Source: Mycobacterium sp. MBM
Lineage (GTDB): Bacteria > Actinomycetota > Actinomycetes > Mycobacteriales > Mycobacteriaceae
Direction of reading: 5' to 3'
Assembly: GCA_021648845.1 (NCBI GenBank)
Contig: JAKJHY010000004.1
Location: forward strand, 124,001 to 188,000
DNA length: 64,000 bases
Positions 27,613-36,429 of this stretch are shown one piece after another; the stretch's first letter is position 1, and every line of letters starts with the position of its first letter. The notes beneath the pieces are model-generated. The model was not told where the DNA came from. It did not search any database and worked only from the letters and a program-made list of their open reading frames with translations. Made by a program: the position numbers and the translations under genes.

Positions 27613-28266
27613 TCAGGACATCCGGTCACGGGCGGTCTTTACCGCCTCGACAATGAATGGGTAAGCGCTGCAACGGCATATGTTGCCCGACATGTGTTCG
27701 CGGATCTCTGCGTCGGTGCGACCGTATCCGCCCTCGATGACGGATACCGCAGACATGATCTGGCCCGGTGTGCAGAAGCCGCATTGCAGGGCATCGTGGT
27801 CGATGAATGCCTGCTGCACGGGATGCAGCTCGTCACCGTTGGCGAGCCCCTCGATGGTGGTGACTGCGCGGCAGTGCACGGCGGGAGCCAAGGTGAGACA
27901 CGAGAGCACCCGTCGACCATCGAGGTGCACGGTGCAGGCCCCGCATTGTCCGTGGTCGCATCCCTTCTTGGTGCCGGTCAGCCCGATCTGGTCGCGCAGT
28001 GCGTCCAGTAGCGTGGTGCGCGGGTCGACGTCGAGTGTGTGCTCGGTGCCGTTGACGTTCAACGCGATTGCGATGGCGTCTGCAGGGGCGTCCGAGCTGT
28101 CGCGGTCCGAGGCGAGCCGCGAGATCACTACGGTGCCACCGACTGACACCGCGACAACGGTGCCGGTCCATCCGATGAAGCTGCGGCGCGTGACCCCGGA
28201 CGCGTCGGACGTGGCCGTTGGTTCGGGTTGGGGTGTGGCCGGTATGTCAATGGGGTTGTCTGGCAT
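27613..28266 (-). CDS. paoA: [2Fe-2S] subunit of aldehyde/xanthine dehydrogenase with Tat signal (PaoA-like)
   Basis: A 217-residue iron-sulfur subunit. Residues 20-50 hold a twin-arginine signal (VTRRSFIGW and a hydrophobic run), so the assembled trimer is probably exported. The plant-type [2Fe-2S] site is KKGCDHGQCGACTVH...C (about 100-125), and the second cluster has QCGFCTPG and ICRC (about 160-195). It is first in the operon, with GGAG upstream. The arrangement matches E. coli paoABC, whose product oxidises aromatic aldehydes. Maturation would need a PaoD/XdhC-type chaperone, not seen here. Confidence 0.93.
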   Translation of the reverse strand: MPDNPIDIPATPQPEPTATSDASGVTRRSFIGWTGTVVAVSVGGTVVISRLASDRDSSDAPADAIAIALNVNGTEHTLDVDPRTTLLDALRDQIGLTGTKKGCDHGQCGACTVHLDGRRVLSCLTLAPAVHCRAVTTIEGLANGDELHPVQQAFIDHDALQCGFCTPGQIMSAVSVIEGGYGRTDAEIREHMSGNICRCSAYPFIVEAVKTARDRMS

Positions 28267-28602
28267 TCGTTCTCCGTCGTCGGCGGTGGCCCGTCAAGGT
28301 GTCATTCACGATTCCAGCCCGGCGAACTGTCGTTCAGGGACCGGCAGTCCGTGGATGCCCGATCCGGGGATCGGATCGGCCGAACTCGGCCCGCATCGCC
28401 TGTGCAGAGGCACAATTGATAGCAGGGGGTGTGCTGTCCGACATGATGGAGCGCATCAGGCACGGTGGTCCCTCCCGTTCGGCGGTGCGGTTACCTGCGC
28501 AACGTTATGTGGAGTTGTCGGCGCTGGGCGGGATGCATAGCGAACTCATATCTGCCCTCGCGCTGGTGCACCGCCGCGTGGTGGATCCAGGTCATCGACG
28601 AC
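28267..28602. other. 336-bp intergenic region without a supported gene
   Basis: This gap lies between the paoA start and the stop of a TetR gene. It must hold the paoABC promoter. A plus-strand frame from 28446 runs into the TetR 3' end but has no family resemblance and poor codon bias. A TTGACG hexamer reads towards paoA, but no matching -10 box is evident. No repeat, RNA or operator could be supported. Confidence 0.5.
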
Positions 28603-29247
28603 TCAGTTCTGCGGTGGGACCGATGACGTCGGGTGTGCCGTCAGACTCCGTCTGACACCGCCGGCGACCTCTGCGGCGAGTGCGTCGACGTCGACGTCGC
28701 GGGCTGTGGAGAACGCCATCATGGCGGTGCCCCGCAACAGCCCGATGAGCGCCACTGCGGCCAGCGTCGGGTTGGTATCGGTGCGGATCGACGTGTCGGC
28801 CAGGCCATCTCGGATGTGTTGTTCAAGGAGCTGGCGAAACCACCTGTCGCGCTCGGCGAACAGCGGCGCCAGCGCGGGTTCCGCCCCGGTGGACTCGGTC
28901 CATAATTTCAGAAACGCCTCCGAGCGCGGCGATCGCTCGTGCATTCCTCGCAGGTATGTCTCGATGAACTGGGTCAAGCGTCCCAATCCGGTGGGCGAGG
29001 CGGGCGGTACGTCAAATCGCTGGGTGTAGCTGATGAGTTCTTCGAGCAAGCGCGCCCTGCTGCCGAAATGGTGGTTGACGATACCGCGGCTGTAGCCGGC
29101 GGCCTGGCCGACGGCGGCCACCGATACCGCGCGCGACCCATGCGCTGCGACCAGCACCGTCGCAGCATCCAGTACGCGTTGTCGGGTCTCGGCGCGGCGC
29201 TCGGCTTGGGTGCGCCGGACCGGCGGGGGAGCGGGCATGGCGGACAT
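28603..29247 (-). CDS. TetR family regulator divergent from a DUF1330 gene
   Basis: A 214-residue TetR protein with the helix-turn-helix at about 25-60 (VSVAAVGQAAGYSRGIVNHHFGSRARLLEEL) and a TetR_C-like domain carrying a long central helix region. It is divergent from the DUF1330 gene, with paired GTAA-TTAC sites in the 79-bp promoter region, so self- and neighbour-regulation is likely. The inducer is unknown. Confidence 0.88.
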   Translation of the reverse strand: MSAMPAPPPVRRTQAERRAETRQRVLDAATVLVAAHGSRAVSVAAVGQAAGYSRGIVNHHFGSRARLLEELISYTQRFDVPPASPTGLGRLTQFIETYLRGMHERSPRSEAFLKLWTESTGAEPALAPLFAERDRWFRQLLEQHIRDGLADTSIRTDTNPTLAAVALIGLLRGTAMMAFSTARDVDVDALAAEVAGGVRRSLTAHPTSSVPPQN

Positions 29248-29277
29248 TCTCGCGCATCGGGTTGTCGGAGGTGCGAT

Positions 29278-29309
29278 GTAAGTTGCGTGTCGTACAGCAA
29301 GTAACTTAC
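29278..29309. promoter_or_regulatory. Paired GTAA-N-TTAC sites, candidate TetR operator
   Basis: GTAAGTT (29278-29284) and AACTTAC (29303-29309) form perfect 7-bp inverted arms. The right arm is part of a compact GTAA-C-TTAC palindrome, and the left arm belongs to a near-copy (GTAA-G-TTGC) 23 nt away. The region lies just upstream of the AGGAG of the DUF1330 gene. Confidence 0.6.
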
Positions 29310-29326
29310 CAACTCAGGAGTTCACC

Positions 29327-29695
29327 ATGTCCATCCTCAATGCCTCCGACCTCGAGCGCTTCGTCGCGGCCGACCCAGACGGCCCGGTGGTGATGCTGAA
29401 TCTGTTGCGGTTCGTCCCGGACGGGGCCGCGAGGTACATGCGCTACATCGAGCGCTTCACCACATCCGGACTCAACGAGCGCTACGGCGTCTCGATCGTC
29501 TACGTCGGCACCGGTCACCCGGCGCTGGTGGCGGCCGACGGCGGGGATTGGGACATGGTGGCGCTGGTCAGCTACCCGAGCCGGCGGAGCTTCGTCGACA
29601 TGGTCAACGATCCGGATTACGAAGCGTTCGAGCACCTTCGCACCGAAGCGGTCGCCGACGCCGTCCTGCAGCCCACCACCACCACGGCGTTGTGA
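29327..29695 (+). CDS. DUF1330 domain protein
   Basis: A 122-residue protein of the DUF1330 dimeric ferredoxin-like (alpha/beta-barrel) superfamily. Typical features are PVVMLNLLRFVPDGAARYMRYIERF and the Arg/Asp-rich YPSRRSFVDMVNDPDYEAFEHLRTEA end. The start has AGGAG 7 nt upstream. Biochemical function is not established for the family. The divergent TetR gene probably controls it. Confidence 0.85.
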   Translation: MSILNASDLERFVAADPDGPVVMLNLLRFVPDGAARYMRYIERFTTSGLNERYGVSIVYVGTGHPALVAADGGDWDMVALVSYPSRRSFVDMVNDPDYEAFEHLRTEAVADAVLQPTTTTAL

Positions 29696-29713
29696 GCTGG
29701 CCGGGCCGGGAGT

Positions 29714-29742
29714 GCGGCCCGCTGCGCCATTCAGCGGGCCGC
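29714..29742. terminator. Bidirectional terminator, perfect 11-bp stem
   Basis: GCGGCCCGCTG (29714-29724) pairs perfectly with CAGCGGGCCGC (29732-29742) around a 7-nt loop. It lies between the convergent DUF1330 and L,D-transpeptidase genes and overlaps the last codons of the latter, so it can serve both. Confidence 0.78.
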
Positions 29743-30390
29743 CGGGGGCACCTGACGCCCGACACCGACGGTGATCCGCGGCGCTGCGGCCGGGTCCAGC
29801 CACTGAATCAACGTGCGCATCTGGTCCCGACCGATGGCCACGCAGCCCCACGTCGGGTCGCCGTCGGTGACATGGACGAAGATGCCCGCCGAGCGGCCGG
29901 GGGTGCGCTGCGGGTTGTGGTCGACGAGCACCGCATAGTCGTAGATCTCGCCGGAGCGCCCCAGGTTCTCGGCGTCGTCGGACGGCATCGTCGTCGACCG
30001 CACGAGGGTGTTGTAGGTGGGTGAGTCGACGTCCTCGTCCCACCAGTCCGAGTCGTCCACCCGGGTGTAGGGCATCGCGGTGCCCGGGTCGGACTCCCGG
30101 CCGAAGGCCATCCCGAGAGGGAAGGTGCCGACCGGGGTGCGGAAGACATCGTCCTGCGGTTCGCCCACGCCCAGTTCGCCGAGATCGGCGTGGACCGGTC
30201 CGAGAACCGTCCGCCATTGGCCACCGGTCCGCTCGTAGGCGGTCAAGGTGCCGACCGGCGAATCGGCTTGCGGCGCCTCCACGATGATCAATTGTTCCCG
30301 CGGCGGCGTCGCCTCCGCTGCGCCCGCAGCCAGCGCACCGAGCACCATGGCGGCCGGACCCGCGAGAAGATGTACCAGCTTCAGGGGCAT
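29731..30390 (-). CDS. Exported L,D-transpeptidase (YkuD) family protein
   Basis: A 219-residue protein with an N-terminal signal peptide (MPLKLVHLLAGPAAMVLGALAAG, Ala-x-Ala cleavage near residue 25). The YkuD core is visible by TPVGTFPLGMAFG and the catalytic region IFVHVTDGDPTWGCVAIG, giving His and Cys but a Trp-Gly-Cys instead of the usual Ser/Thr-His-Gly-Cys. This is the short YkuD type often found in actinobacteria, without the Ig-like domains of LdtMt enzymes. It would act on peptidoglycan stem peptides outside the membrane. The ATG at 30390 is preceded by GAAGGA. Confidence 0.82.
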   Translation of the reverse strand: MPLKLVHLLAGPAAMVLGALAAGAAEATPPREQLIIVEAPQADSPVGTLTAYERTGGQWRTVLGPVHADLGELGVGEPQDDVFRTPVGTFPLGMAFGRESDPGTAMPYTRVDDSDWWDEDVDSPTYNTLVRSTTMPSDDAENLGRSGEIYDYAVLVDHNPQRTPGRSAGIFVHVTDGDPTWGCVAIGRDQMRTLIQWLDPAAAPRITVGVGRQVPPAAR

Positions 30391-30583
30391 CGGTGAGCGT
30401 CCTTCCGGTCGACACCTCGACACTAACCGGGGGGCCGGCCGGATAGTTTCTGTCGCATGCCGGATTCAGCTGCTGTGCGGGCCGCCGATTCGTGGCGCTC
30501 ATCGCGCGGGCCCTTCGGGCGGCTGACGCATCACGCGACGAGCTGAACAATGGAGAAGAGAACCGACAGCAGAATGGACGAAG

Positions 30584-31075
30584 ATGACCTCCGAGACATC
30601 GACAGGCCGGTCCCACCACATTCCCGCATTGGTGGTGTCGCTGTTGGCCGTCGCGCTGGTCGCGACCCTGGGCGGGATGGCCTCCGTGGACGCCGCGTCC
30701 GAGTACGGCACGCTCGACCAGCCCAGTTGGGCGCCGCCGTCCTATCTCTTCGGGCCGGTGTGGACCGTCCTCTACCTGCTCATGGCGGTGGCAGCTTGGC
30801 TCATCTGGCGAACGAACCCCCGGTGGAGCAATCCGGCGATCCTCGCCTACGGCGTGCAACTCACCCTCAACCTGATCTGGTCACCGTTGTTCTTCGGACT
30901 CGGCTGGCGGGGCCTGGCGTTGGTCGACATCGTGTTGCTCGATATCGCCGTCATCGTCACCGTGGCACTTTTCTGGAGGTCCAACCGGGCAGCCGGTGCG
31001 ATGCTGCTCCCGTACCTGGCCTGGGTGCTGTTCGCGACGGCGCTGAATTATTCGGTGTGGTCCCTGAACAGTTGA
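30584..31075 (+). CDS. TspO/MBR (translocator protein) family membrane protein
   Basis: A 163-residue protein with five transmembrane helices. The family signature PSWAPPSYLFGPVWTVLYLLMAVAAWL is present, as are NLIWSPLFFGLGW and the final ATALNYSVWSLN. TspO proteins bind porphyrins and other ligands and have been linked to stress and tetrapyrrole homeostasis. It is monocistronic by appearance: a short hairpin follows and the neighbouring exporter has its own leader. Confidence 0.9.
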   Translation: MTSETSTGRSHHIPALVVSLLAVALVATLGGMASVDAASEYGTLDQPSWAPPSYLFGPVWTVLYLLMAVAAWLIWRTNPRWSNPAILAYGVQLTLNLIWSPLFFGLGWRGLALVDIVLLDIAVIVTVALFWRSNRAAGAMLLPYLAWVLFATALNYSVWSLNS

Positions 31076-31077
31076 GT

Positions 31078-31093
31078 CGAAGGTCCCCCTTCG
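31078..31093. terminator. Short hairpin after the TspO gene
   Basis: CGAAGG-TCCC-CCTTCG, a 6-bp perfect stem with a 4-nt loop starting 3 nt after the stop codon. No T tract follows. Weak candidate. Confidence 0.4.
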
Positions 31094-31140
31094 GAGTCAC
31101 ATTGAGGTGCCGCTGAGTCTCCGCACCCGCGCGCACCCGC

Positions 31141-31153
31141 CTACCCTGGGTAG
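31141..31153. promoter_or_regulatory. Compact palindrome upstream of the MFS exporter
   Basis: CTACCC-T-GGGTAG is a perfect 6-bp-arm palindrome located 39-51 nt before the TTG start of the exporter. Part of it can also pair with ACCCAGGG at the ribosome-binding site, so it might be an operator or a leader structure. No adjacent regulator gene is evident. Confidence 0.45.
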
Positions 31154-31191
31154 CCGCGCTGACCACATGCGGTGACCCAGGGAGTAGTTCA

Positions 31192-32625
31192 TTGAGTACC
31201 GGACCGGCTACCCGGGCAGAAACCGAAGCGGCGCCGCGCGCTGGCGTGGTCATCGGCCTGCTGGTGTTCTCGGCATTCGTCATGATCCTCAACGAGACGA
31301 TCATAAGCGTCGCACTGCCCGTACTGATCGTCGACCTGCAGATCGCCGCCCGCACCGCGCAATGGCTCACCAGCGGCTTTCTGCTGACCATGGCTGTGGT
31401 GATCCCGATGTCCGGATCGCTTCTCCAGCGCTTCCCGGTGCGGGCCATCTTCATATCGTCGATGTCGCTGTTCTGCGTGGGCACGCTGGTGGCGGGGCTG
31501 GCACCCGGCTTCGGCGCGCTGCTGGCCGGGCGCATCGTGCAGGCCTGCGGGACCGCGGTCATGGTGCCGCTGCTGATGACGACGGTCATGAAGTTGATCC
31601 CCGCCGACCGTCGCGGTCAGACGATGGGCACCATTTCGATCGTCATCGCCGTCGCGCCTGCCGTCGGCCCCACCTTGTCCGGGGTCATCCTCGGGTCGTT
31701 GGACTGGCGATGGATGTTCTGGATCGTGCTGCCCATCGCGGCGGCCGCCCTGATCGCGGGGTGGCTGTGGCTACGGGTCGCCGATGAGCGCGAGAACTCC
31801 ACCCGGATCGACCCGGTCTCGGTACCGCTGTCGGCGATCGCCTTCGCGGGCTTGGTGTTCGGGCTCTCCGAGCTCGGCGCCGGGCACGGGGGCCAGACCG
31901 TCCCGGCATGGGTACCGCTGTCCGTCGGGGCGCTGGCGATGGCGCTGTTCGGCGCCCGCCAGCTGCAGCTGCAGCGCGACGATCGCGCGTTGCTGGACCT
32001 GCGGCCGTTCGGTCACCGCCGGTTCTCCATCTCGGTGGGGCTGGTGGTGATCGGGTTCACCGGGCTTTTCGGCGCCATCATCATGGTGCCGCTCTACGTG
32101 CAGGACGTGCTGAACCAGAGCGCGCTGGTCGCCGGTTTGACGAGTCTGCCGGGCGGCCTGCTGATGGGTCTGGCGGGGCCATTGGTCGGACGGGTCTACG
32201 ACCTGCACGGCGCGCGCAGGCTCGTCGTGCCCGGTTCGATCATGCTGTTTGTCTCCCTGTGCGGTTTCACGATGTTGTCCACGCGCACGCCCATCTGGGA
32301 ACTCGTTGTGCTGCAGACGATCATGATGGTGGGTTTGGCGATGATGTTCACCCCGCTGATGACCGATGCGCTCAGCGCACTACCCGAGGGCCTGTACTCC
32401 CACGGCAGTGCCATCATGACGACCCTGCAGCAGGTCGCGGGAGCGGCGGGCACCGCGTTGTTCGTGACGGTCATGGCGAAGGCCTCCAGGTCGGGCGGCG
32501 CCCCGGATATGCCGGGCGTGCACGCGGCCTTCCTGGCGGCTGCGATGATCGGCGCCGTCGCGGTGGTGCTGGCGTTCTTCACCGGGACGCGGCCGCTACC
32601 GGCCGGCGGAACACCCTCGCACTGA
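31192..32625 (+). CDS. MFS multidrug exporter, DHA2 (EmrB/QacA, 14-TM) family
   Basis: A 477-residue membrane protein with about 14 hydrophobic segments. Motif D-like LNETIISVALPVL near the first helix, TAQWLTSGFLLTMAVVIP, and motif C-like VAPAVGPTLSGVIL identify the DHA2 drug:H+ antiporter family. The start is TTG with GGGAG ahead of it. The substrate is unknown; lipids or toxic metabolites are possible in mycobacteria. It converges with the RsbW-like gene with only 14 nt between stops. Confidence 0.88.
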   Translation: MSTGPATRAETEAAPRAGVVIGLLVFSAFVMILNETIISVALPVLIVDLQIAARTAQWLTSGFLLTMAVVIPMSGSLLQRFPVRAIFISSMSLFCVGTLVAGLAPGFGALLAGRIVQACGTAVMVPLLMTTVMKLIPADRRGQTMGTISIVIAVAPAVGPTLSGVILGSLDWRWMFWIVLPIAAAALIAGWLWLRVADERENSTRIDPVSVPLSAIAFAGLVFGLSELGAGHGGQTVPAWVPLSVGALAMALFGARQLQLQRDDRALLDLRPFGHRRFSISVGLVVIGFTGLFGAIIMVPLYVQDVLNQSALVAGLTSLPGGLLMGLAGPLVGRVYDLHGARRLVVPGSIMLFVSLCGFTMLSTRTPIWELVVLQTIMMVGLAMMFTPLMTDALSALPEGLYSHGSAIMTTLQQVAGAAGTALFVTVMAKASRSGGAPDMPGVHAAFLAAAMIGAVAVVLAFFTGTRPLPAGGTPSH

Positions 32626-32639
32626 CGCGCGTTTGCCGG

Positions 32640-33122
32640 CTATGCGGGCTGGAGGTCGTCGTCCTGGGACTGCCGGGTGGTGGCCGGGCGGCGGGCGCCG
32701 ACGTGATCCCACTGCACGCGCACCTCGGTGCCCGTCGGCGTCGAGTCGACCACGCAGCGATCCGCGAGCGCCCGGATCAACATCGTGCCGCGCCCACGCC
32801 CGGGATTGGGGGCCATCGCGGGGTCCTTGAGGTGCCAGCGGCCTTCGTCGGCGATCCAGACCGTCAGCGTGGCCAGTTCCGGGTCATGTTCGGCGCGGAT
32901 GTGCATCGGCCCGGGCTGCGCGCAATGCTGGTAGGCGTGTTCGGCGGCGTTGGCCAACGCCTCGTTGACGGCCAGCACGACATCGGCGGACTTCTCCGGG
33001 TCCAGTGCCAGCTGCTGGGTCACCCAAGCCGAGAAGTCCTCGCGGAGTTGCGCGGCATGGGGCATGGTGGCAACGACTCCGGTGCGGGAGAAGGCCGCAC
33101 GCTGCTGTGCTTGCTCATCCAT
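32640..33122 (-). CDS. RsbW-like serine kinase / anti-sigma factor (HATPase_c_2)
   Basis: A 160-residue GHKL ATPase-fold protein. The N box (VLAVNEALANAAEHAYQHC, about 50-68), the G1-type WIADEGRWHL and the G2-like GRGRGTMLIRALAD are visible. Such proteins bind sigma factors or phosphorylate anti-anti-sigma partners in partner-switching systems. No sigma factor or anti-anti-sigma gene is next to it, but an RsbP/RsbQ pair is encoded 4-5 kb away. Confidence 0.8.
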   Translation of the reverse strand: MDEQAQQRAAFSRTGVVATMPHAAQLREDFSAWVTQQLALDPEKSADVVLAVNEALANAAEHAYQHCAQPGPMHIRAEHDPELATLTVWIADEGRWHLKDPAMAPNPGRGRGTMLIRALADRCVVDSTPTGTEVRVQWDHVGARRPATTRQSQDDDLQPA

Positions 33123-33245
33123 GACAGGTGCACTTTACCCATTTTGGCTGCCGCCCAATCCGCGACATCTCGACGCGCCGTCACGATCTGGCAAACACGG
33201 GTGTGCGGTGCACCCGAGCCCGACGGTGAGAACGCGCATCATGGG

Positions 33246-33686
33246 ATGATGGCAACCGATTCGTTGAGCGACGATGTGACCCGATTTCTGTCGCAGGGCA
33301 CCCGCACCGGAAAGCTGGGATATGTGGCGGCCGACGGCCGTCCACTCATCGCCCCCGTCTGGTTCTTGGTCGAGGAGGGCCGACTGGTCTTCAACACCGG
33401 CCAGGACACCGCGAAGGCCCGCGCGCTGCAGCGTGATCCCCGGGTGGTGCTCGTCGTCGACGACGAGCACCCACCGTTCTCCTTCGTCCAGGTGCAGGGC
33501 ACAGCGGACATAAGCGTCGATGACCCCGACCTGCGCGGGACGGCCACCCGGATCGCGGCTCGCTACATGGGTGCCGACCGCGCCGAGGAGTACGGCGCGC
33601 GCAACGGCGTCCCCGGCGAACTGGTCGTCCGGATCACGCCGCAGAAGGTCATCGCGGCCTTCGACATCGCGGCCCCCGACGAGTAG
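33246..33686 (+). CDS. PPOX-class (FMN/F420-binding split-barrel) oxidoreductase
   Basis: A 146-residue split-barrel protein of the pyridoxamine-phosphate-oxidase-like family; the actinobacterial F420-dependent members have this size and pattern (LSQGTRTGKLGYVAADGRPLIAPVWFLVEEGRLVFNT, then KARALQRDPRVVLVVDDE). Cofactor (F420, FMN or heme) cannot be told from sequence by eye. There are two tandem ATG codons (33246, 33249) and no clear ribosome-binding site. It is divergent from the RsbW-like gene. Confidence 0.82.
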   Translation: MMATDSLSDDVTRFLSQGTRTGKLGYVAADGRPLIAPVWFLVEEGRLVFNTGQDTAKARALQRDPRVVLVVDDEHPPFSFVQVQGTADISVDDPDLRGTATRIAARYMGADRAEEYGARNGVPGELVVRITPQKVIAAFDIAAPDE

Positions 33687-33791
33687 CGCGAACTCTCTGT
33701 AGCGTTGTCGAGGGCACGTTTCCGTGGGCCAGATAACGGCAATACGAGCGTCGGCGGGGCTGCGGCTGCGCGAGAACGAGGGAGGAGTCAG

Positions 33792-36059
33792 ATGTCGTCA
33801 CACGCGGCTGAGCCGTCCGAAGCTGGCTCCGAGACCTCGGACCACGAAACCGAAGACCAGGCCAACGAGCCGGCCGAGATCACCTTCGACGAACACCTGC
33901 ACCCGGCGCGGCCCAAGGCGCTGCGCTTCCGCCCGCGGGTGCGGACCCCCTTCGTGCGCCGGTCGCTGGCGCAGGACGGCCCGCCGACCGGAGAGAACGA
34001 AGCCTACGTCTCCTGGCTGCTGGCCCAGTCGATGCTCGCCGATGCCAACGAGATCAGCCAGCAGTTCTCCGGACAGGGTTCGATGTGGCAGAACCCTTTT
34101 GCCCGGCCGAACCCGCGCACCGCGGTCGAGACCGCTTCGGTCTGGTTCACCGCCTATCCGCTGTCGCTGATCACCCGTCCCGACGAATCGTTCCTCAAGG
34201 CGATGGCCGATGAGGCGTTGTGGAAGGCATTCGCCGAGATCGGCATCCAGGCCGTACACACCGGTCCGGTGAAGCGGGCCGGTGGCATCTCGGGCTGGCA
34301 GCTGACGCCGAGCGTCGATGGCCACTTCGATCGGATCAGCACGCAGATCGATCCCGCCTTCGGCTCCGAGGAGGAGTTCCGCCAGATGTGCGGCACCGCC
34401 AATTGGTACGGCGGCAGCATCATCGACGACATCGTCCCCGGCCATACCGGCAAGGGCGCCGATTTTCGGCTGGCGGAGATGAAATACGCGGACTACCCGG
34501 GCATCTACCACATGGTCGATATCGACCCCCGTGACTGGGAGCATCTGCCCGAGGTGCCCGCCGGCGCGGATTCGGTGAACATCGATGCCGCGACCGAGGA
34601 TTGGCTCGACAAGGCCGGCTACATCATCGGGCGTCTGCAGCGCGTCATCTTCTATGCCGAGGGCATCAAGGAGACGAACTGGAGCGTGACCCGACCCATC
34701 GTGGGCGTCGACGGCGTCGAACGACGATGGGTGTACCTGCATTACTTCAAGGACGGACAGCCCTCGATCAACTGGCTGGACCCCAGTTTCGCCGGAATGC
34801 GCCTGGTGATCGGTGACGCGCTGCATTCGCTGTCGGACCTCGGCACCGGTGGACTGCGGTTGGATGCCAACGGATTCCTCGGTGCCGAAAAATCCACCGA
34901 GGACGACGTGGGCTGGTCCGAGGGGCATCCGTTGTCGCAGGCGGCGAACCAGTTCATCGGCAGCATGGTGCGCAAGCTGGGCGGATTCACCTTCCAGGAA
35001 CTGAATCTCACCATCGACGACATCCGAGAGAACAGCATCGCCGGGCCGGATCTGTCCTATGACTTCATCAACAGGCCCGCCTACCATCACGCGTTGGCCA
35101 CTGCCGACACCGAGTTTCTCCGGTTGACGCTGCGCACCACCCTGGACACCGAGATCGACCCGGCTTCCTTGGTGCATGCCTTGCAGAACCACGACGAGCT
35201 GACCTACGAACTGGTGCACTGGTCGGCCGGCCACCGCGACGATATCTACACCTACAAGGGCCACGAGATCACCGGTGAAGAGCTGGGGCACAGTGTGCGC
35301 ACCGACCTCATCGAGGCGCTCACCGGCCCCGACGCCCCATACAACCTGGTGTTCACCACCAACGGGATCGCGTGCACCACCGCGACCGTCATCGCGGCGA
35401 CGCTCGGTGTCACCGACCTCGGACAGATCACCGATATCGACCGGATCCGGCGCGCCCATCTGCTGCTGGCGATGTTCAACGCCCTGCAGCCAGGGGTGTT
35501 CGCACTCTCGGGCTGGGACCTGTGCGGCATGCTCACGCTGCCACCCGCCGAGGTGAGTGAGCTGCTCCGCGGCGGGGACACCCGCTGGATTCACCGCGCA
35601 GCGCACGACCTGATGGGCGTGAATCCCGGCGCGACCCATTCCAGTGCCGGAATGCCGCGCGGTACAAGCCTTTACGGATCGATCCCGGATCAGCTTGCCA
35701 GCGAATCCAGCTTCCTGCGCCAGTTGCAGGCGATCTTGGCGGTGCGCACCCATTTCGGCATCGCCACCAGCACCCAGGTCGACATCCCCGAGGTGTCGCA
35801 CCGCGGCATGCTGGTGATGGTGCACCAGTTGGCCGACCCGCACCAACTGCAGCTGACGGTCCTCAACTTCGCCAACGCCGATATCGCCGGCACCGTGCGG
35901 TCGGAGTTTCTGCCGCCCGACGCGGTGGTCTCGGACATGTTCAGCGGCAAGCCGATTGCCCATGTCGACGATCTGCACAGTTTCACCGTGGAGATGCCGG
36001 CACACCACGGGATGTCGTTGCTGGTGGAACGGCCGGCCACCGACGAGACCGTCGACTGA
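33792..36059 (+). CDS. GH13 alpha-amylase-family enzyme, TreS-like
   Basis: A 755-residue glycoside hydrolase family 13 protein resembling trehalose synthase/maltosyl-transferring enzymes. The (beta/alpha)8 catalytic residues are present: nucleophile Asp358 (GLRLDANG), acid/base Glu403 (TFQELN) and Asp468 (LQNHDELT). Region I is altered ([11 protein letters not shown] rather than a DxxxNH motif). About 60 acidic residues precede the enzyme fold. The ATG at 33792 has GGAGGAG 4 nt upstream; the frame is open further upstream without a start signal. A weak SigF-like box (GTTT at 33718, N16, GGCAAT) lies upstream. It may interconvert maltose and trehalose or act on a related alpha-glucan. Confidence 0.82.
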   Translation: MSSHAAEPSEAGSETSDHETEDQANEPAEITFDEHLHPARPKALRFRPRVRTPFVRRSLAQDGPPTGENEAYVSWLLAQSMLADANEISQQFSGQGSMWQNPFARPNPRTAVETASVWFTAYPLSLITRPDESFLKAMADEALWKAFAEIGIQAVHTGPVKRAGGISGWQLTPSVDGHFDRISTQIDPAFGSEEEFRQMCGTANWYGGSIIDDIVPGHTGKGADFRLAEMKYADYPGIYHMVDIDPRDWEHLPEVPAGADSVNIDAATEDWLDKAGYIIGRLQRVIFYAEGIKETNWSVTRPIVGVDGVERRWVYLHYFKDGQPSINWLDPSFAGMRLVIGDALHSLSDLGTGGLRLDANGFLGAEKSTEDDVGWSEGHPLSQAANQFIGSMVRKLGGFTFQELNLTIDDIRENSIAGPDLSYDFINRPAYHHALATADTEFLRLTLRTTLDTEIDPASLVHALQNHDELTYELVHWSAGHRDDIYTYKGHEITGEELGHSVRTDLIEALTGPDAPYNLVFTTNGIACTTATVIAATLGVTDLGQITDIDRIRRAHLLLAMFNALQPGVFALSGWDLCGMLTLPPAEVSELLRGGDTRWIHRAAHDLMGVNPGATHSSAGMPRGTSLYGSIPDQLASESSFLRQLQAILAVRTHFGIATSTQVDIPEVSHRGMLVMVHQLADPHQLQLTVLNFANADIAGTVRSEFLPPDAVVSDMFSGKPIAHVDDLHSFTVEMPAHHGMSLLVERPATDETVD

Positions 36060-36125
36060 CCCGATATCCGGGGTCGCGCGTGGTCCCTCGGCGGACGCTG
36101 CCGCCCGGGCGCTACTCGGCGGTCG

Positions 36126-36377
36126 TCACAACGAATGCGGCGTCGGGCTCTGCGCTGACTCCCACTTCGACTCGAGGGACCGGCTCACCGGCTCACCGGC
36201 GGCCATCTCACGCTGGAAGGTCACGCCGTCGTCACCCTCGAAGGTGACCAGGAAGCCCGAGCCGGTCTCCTGCTTGTGCACCACCTTGTACGGCAGTTCA
36301 CCGGCACCGCGATCGAGGAAGACGATATCGCCGGGGGACACCGCGTCGATGCGGGCGTCAACAGAAGAATCAGACAT
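36126..36377 (-). CDS. Small conserved-looking hypothetical protein (83 aa)
   Basis: An 83-residue acidic protein starting MSDSSVDARIDAVSPGDIVFLD. Alternating strands (VVHKQETGSGFLVTFEGDDGVTFQREM) suggest a small beta-barrel such as an SH3-like fold, but no named family was recognised. The ATG at 36377 fits a near-leaderless transcript from a SigF-like promoter 11-35 nt upstream. It lies between the convergent TreS-like gene and rsbP, which is on the same strand upstream. Confidence 0.6.
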   Translation of the reverse strand: MSDSSVDARIDAVSPGDIVFLDRGAGELPYKVVHKQETGSGFLVTFEGDDGVTFQREMAAGEPVSRSLESKWESAQSPTPHSL

Positions 36378-36387
36378 GACTGGTCGG

Positions 36388-36412
36388 TAGCCCGATCCGC
36401 GTTCGCCCAAAC
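36388..36412 (-). promoter_or_regulatory. SigF-like promoter for the 83-aa gene
   Basis: On the minus strand GTTT (36412-36409) is followed after 15 nt by GGGCTA (36393-36388), close to the mycobacterial SigF consensus GTTT-N15-17-GGGTAT (two mismatches in the -10). The ATG is about 10 nt downstream. Confidence 0.35.
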
Positions 36413-36429
36413 CTGTCGTGGGCGTACGG

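Noticed and set aside
28446..28655. Small plus-strand ORF in the paoA-TetR gap
   Set aside because: No family, poor codon bias, no ribosome-binding site, and it runs into the 3' end of the TetR gene.
33798..36008. 736-codon minus-strand frame
   Set aside because: Antisense to the GH13 enzyme with intact catalytic triad; product has low-complexity GC-shadow composition.
36090..36105. 5-bp GGCGG/CCGCC hairpin between the TreS-like gene and the 83-aa gene
   Set aside because: Stem too short for this GC content to distinguish from chance.
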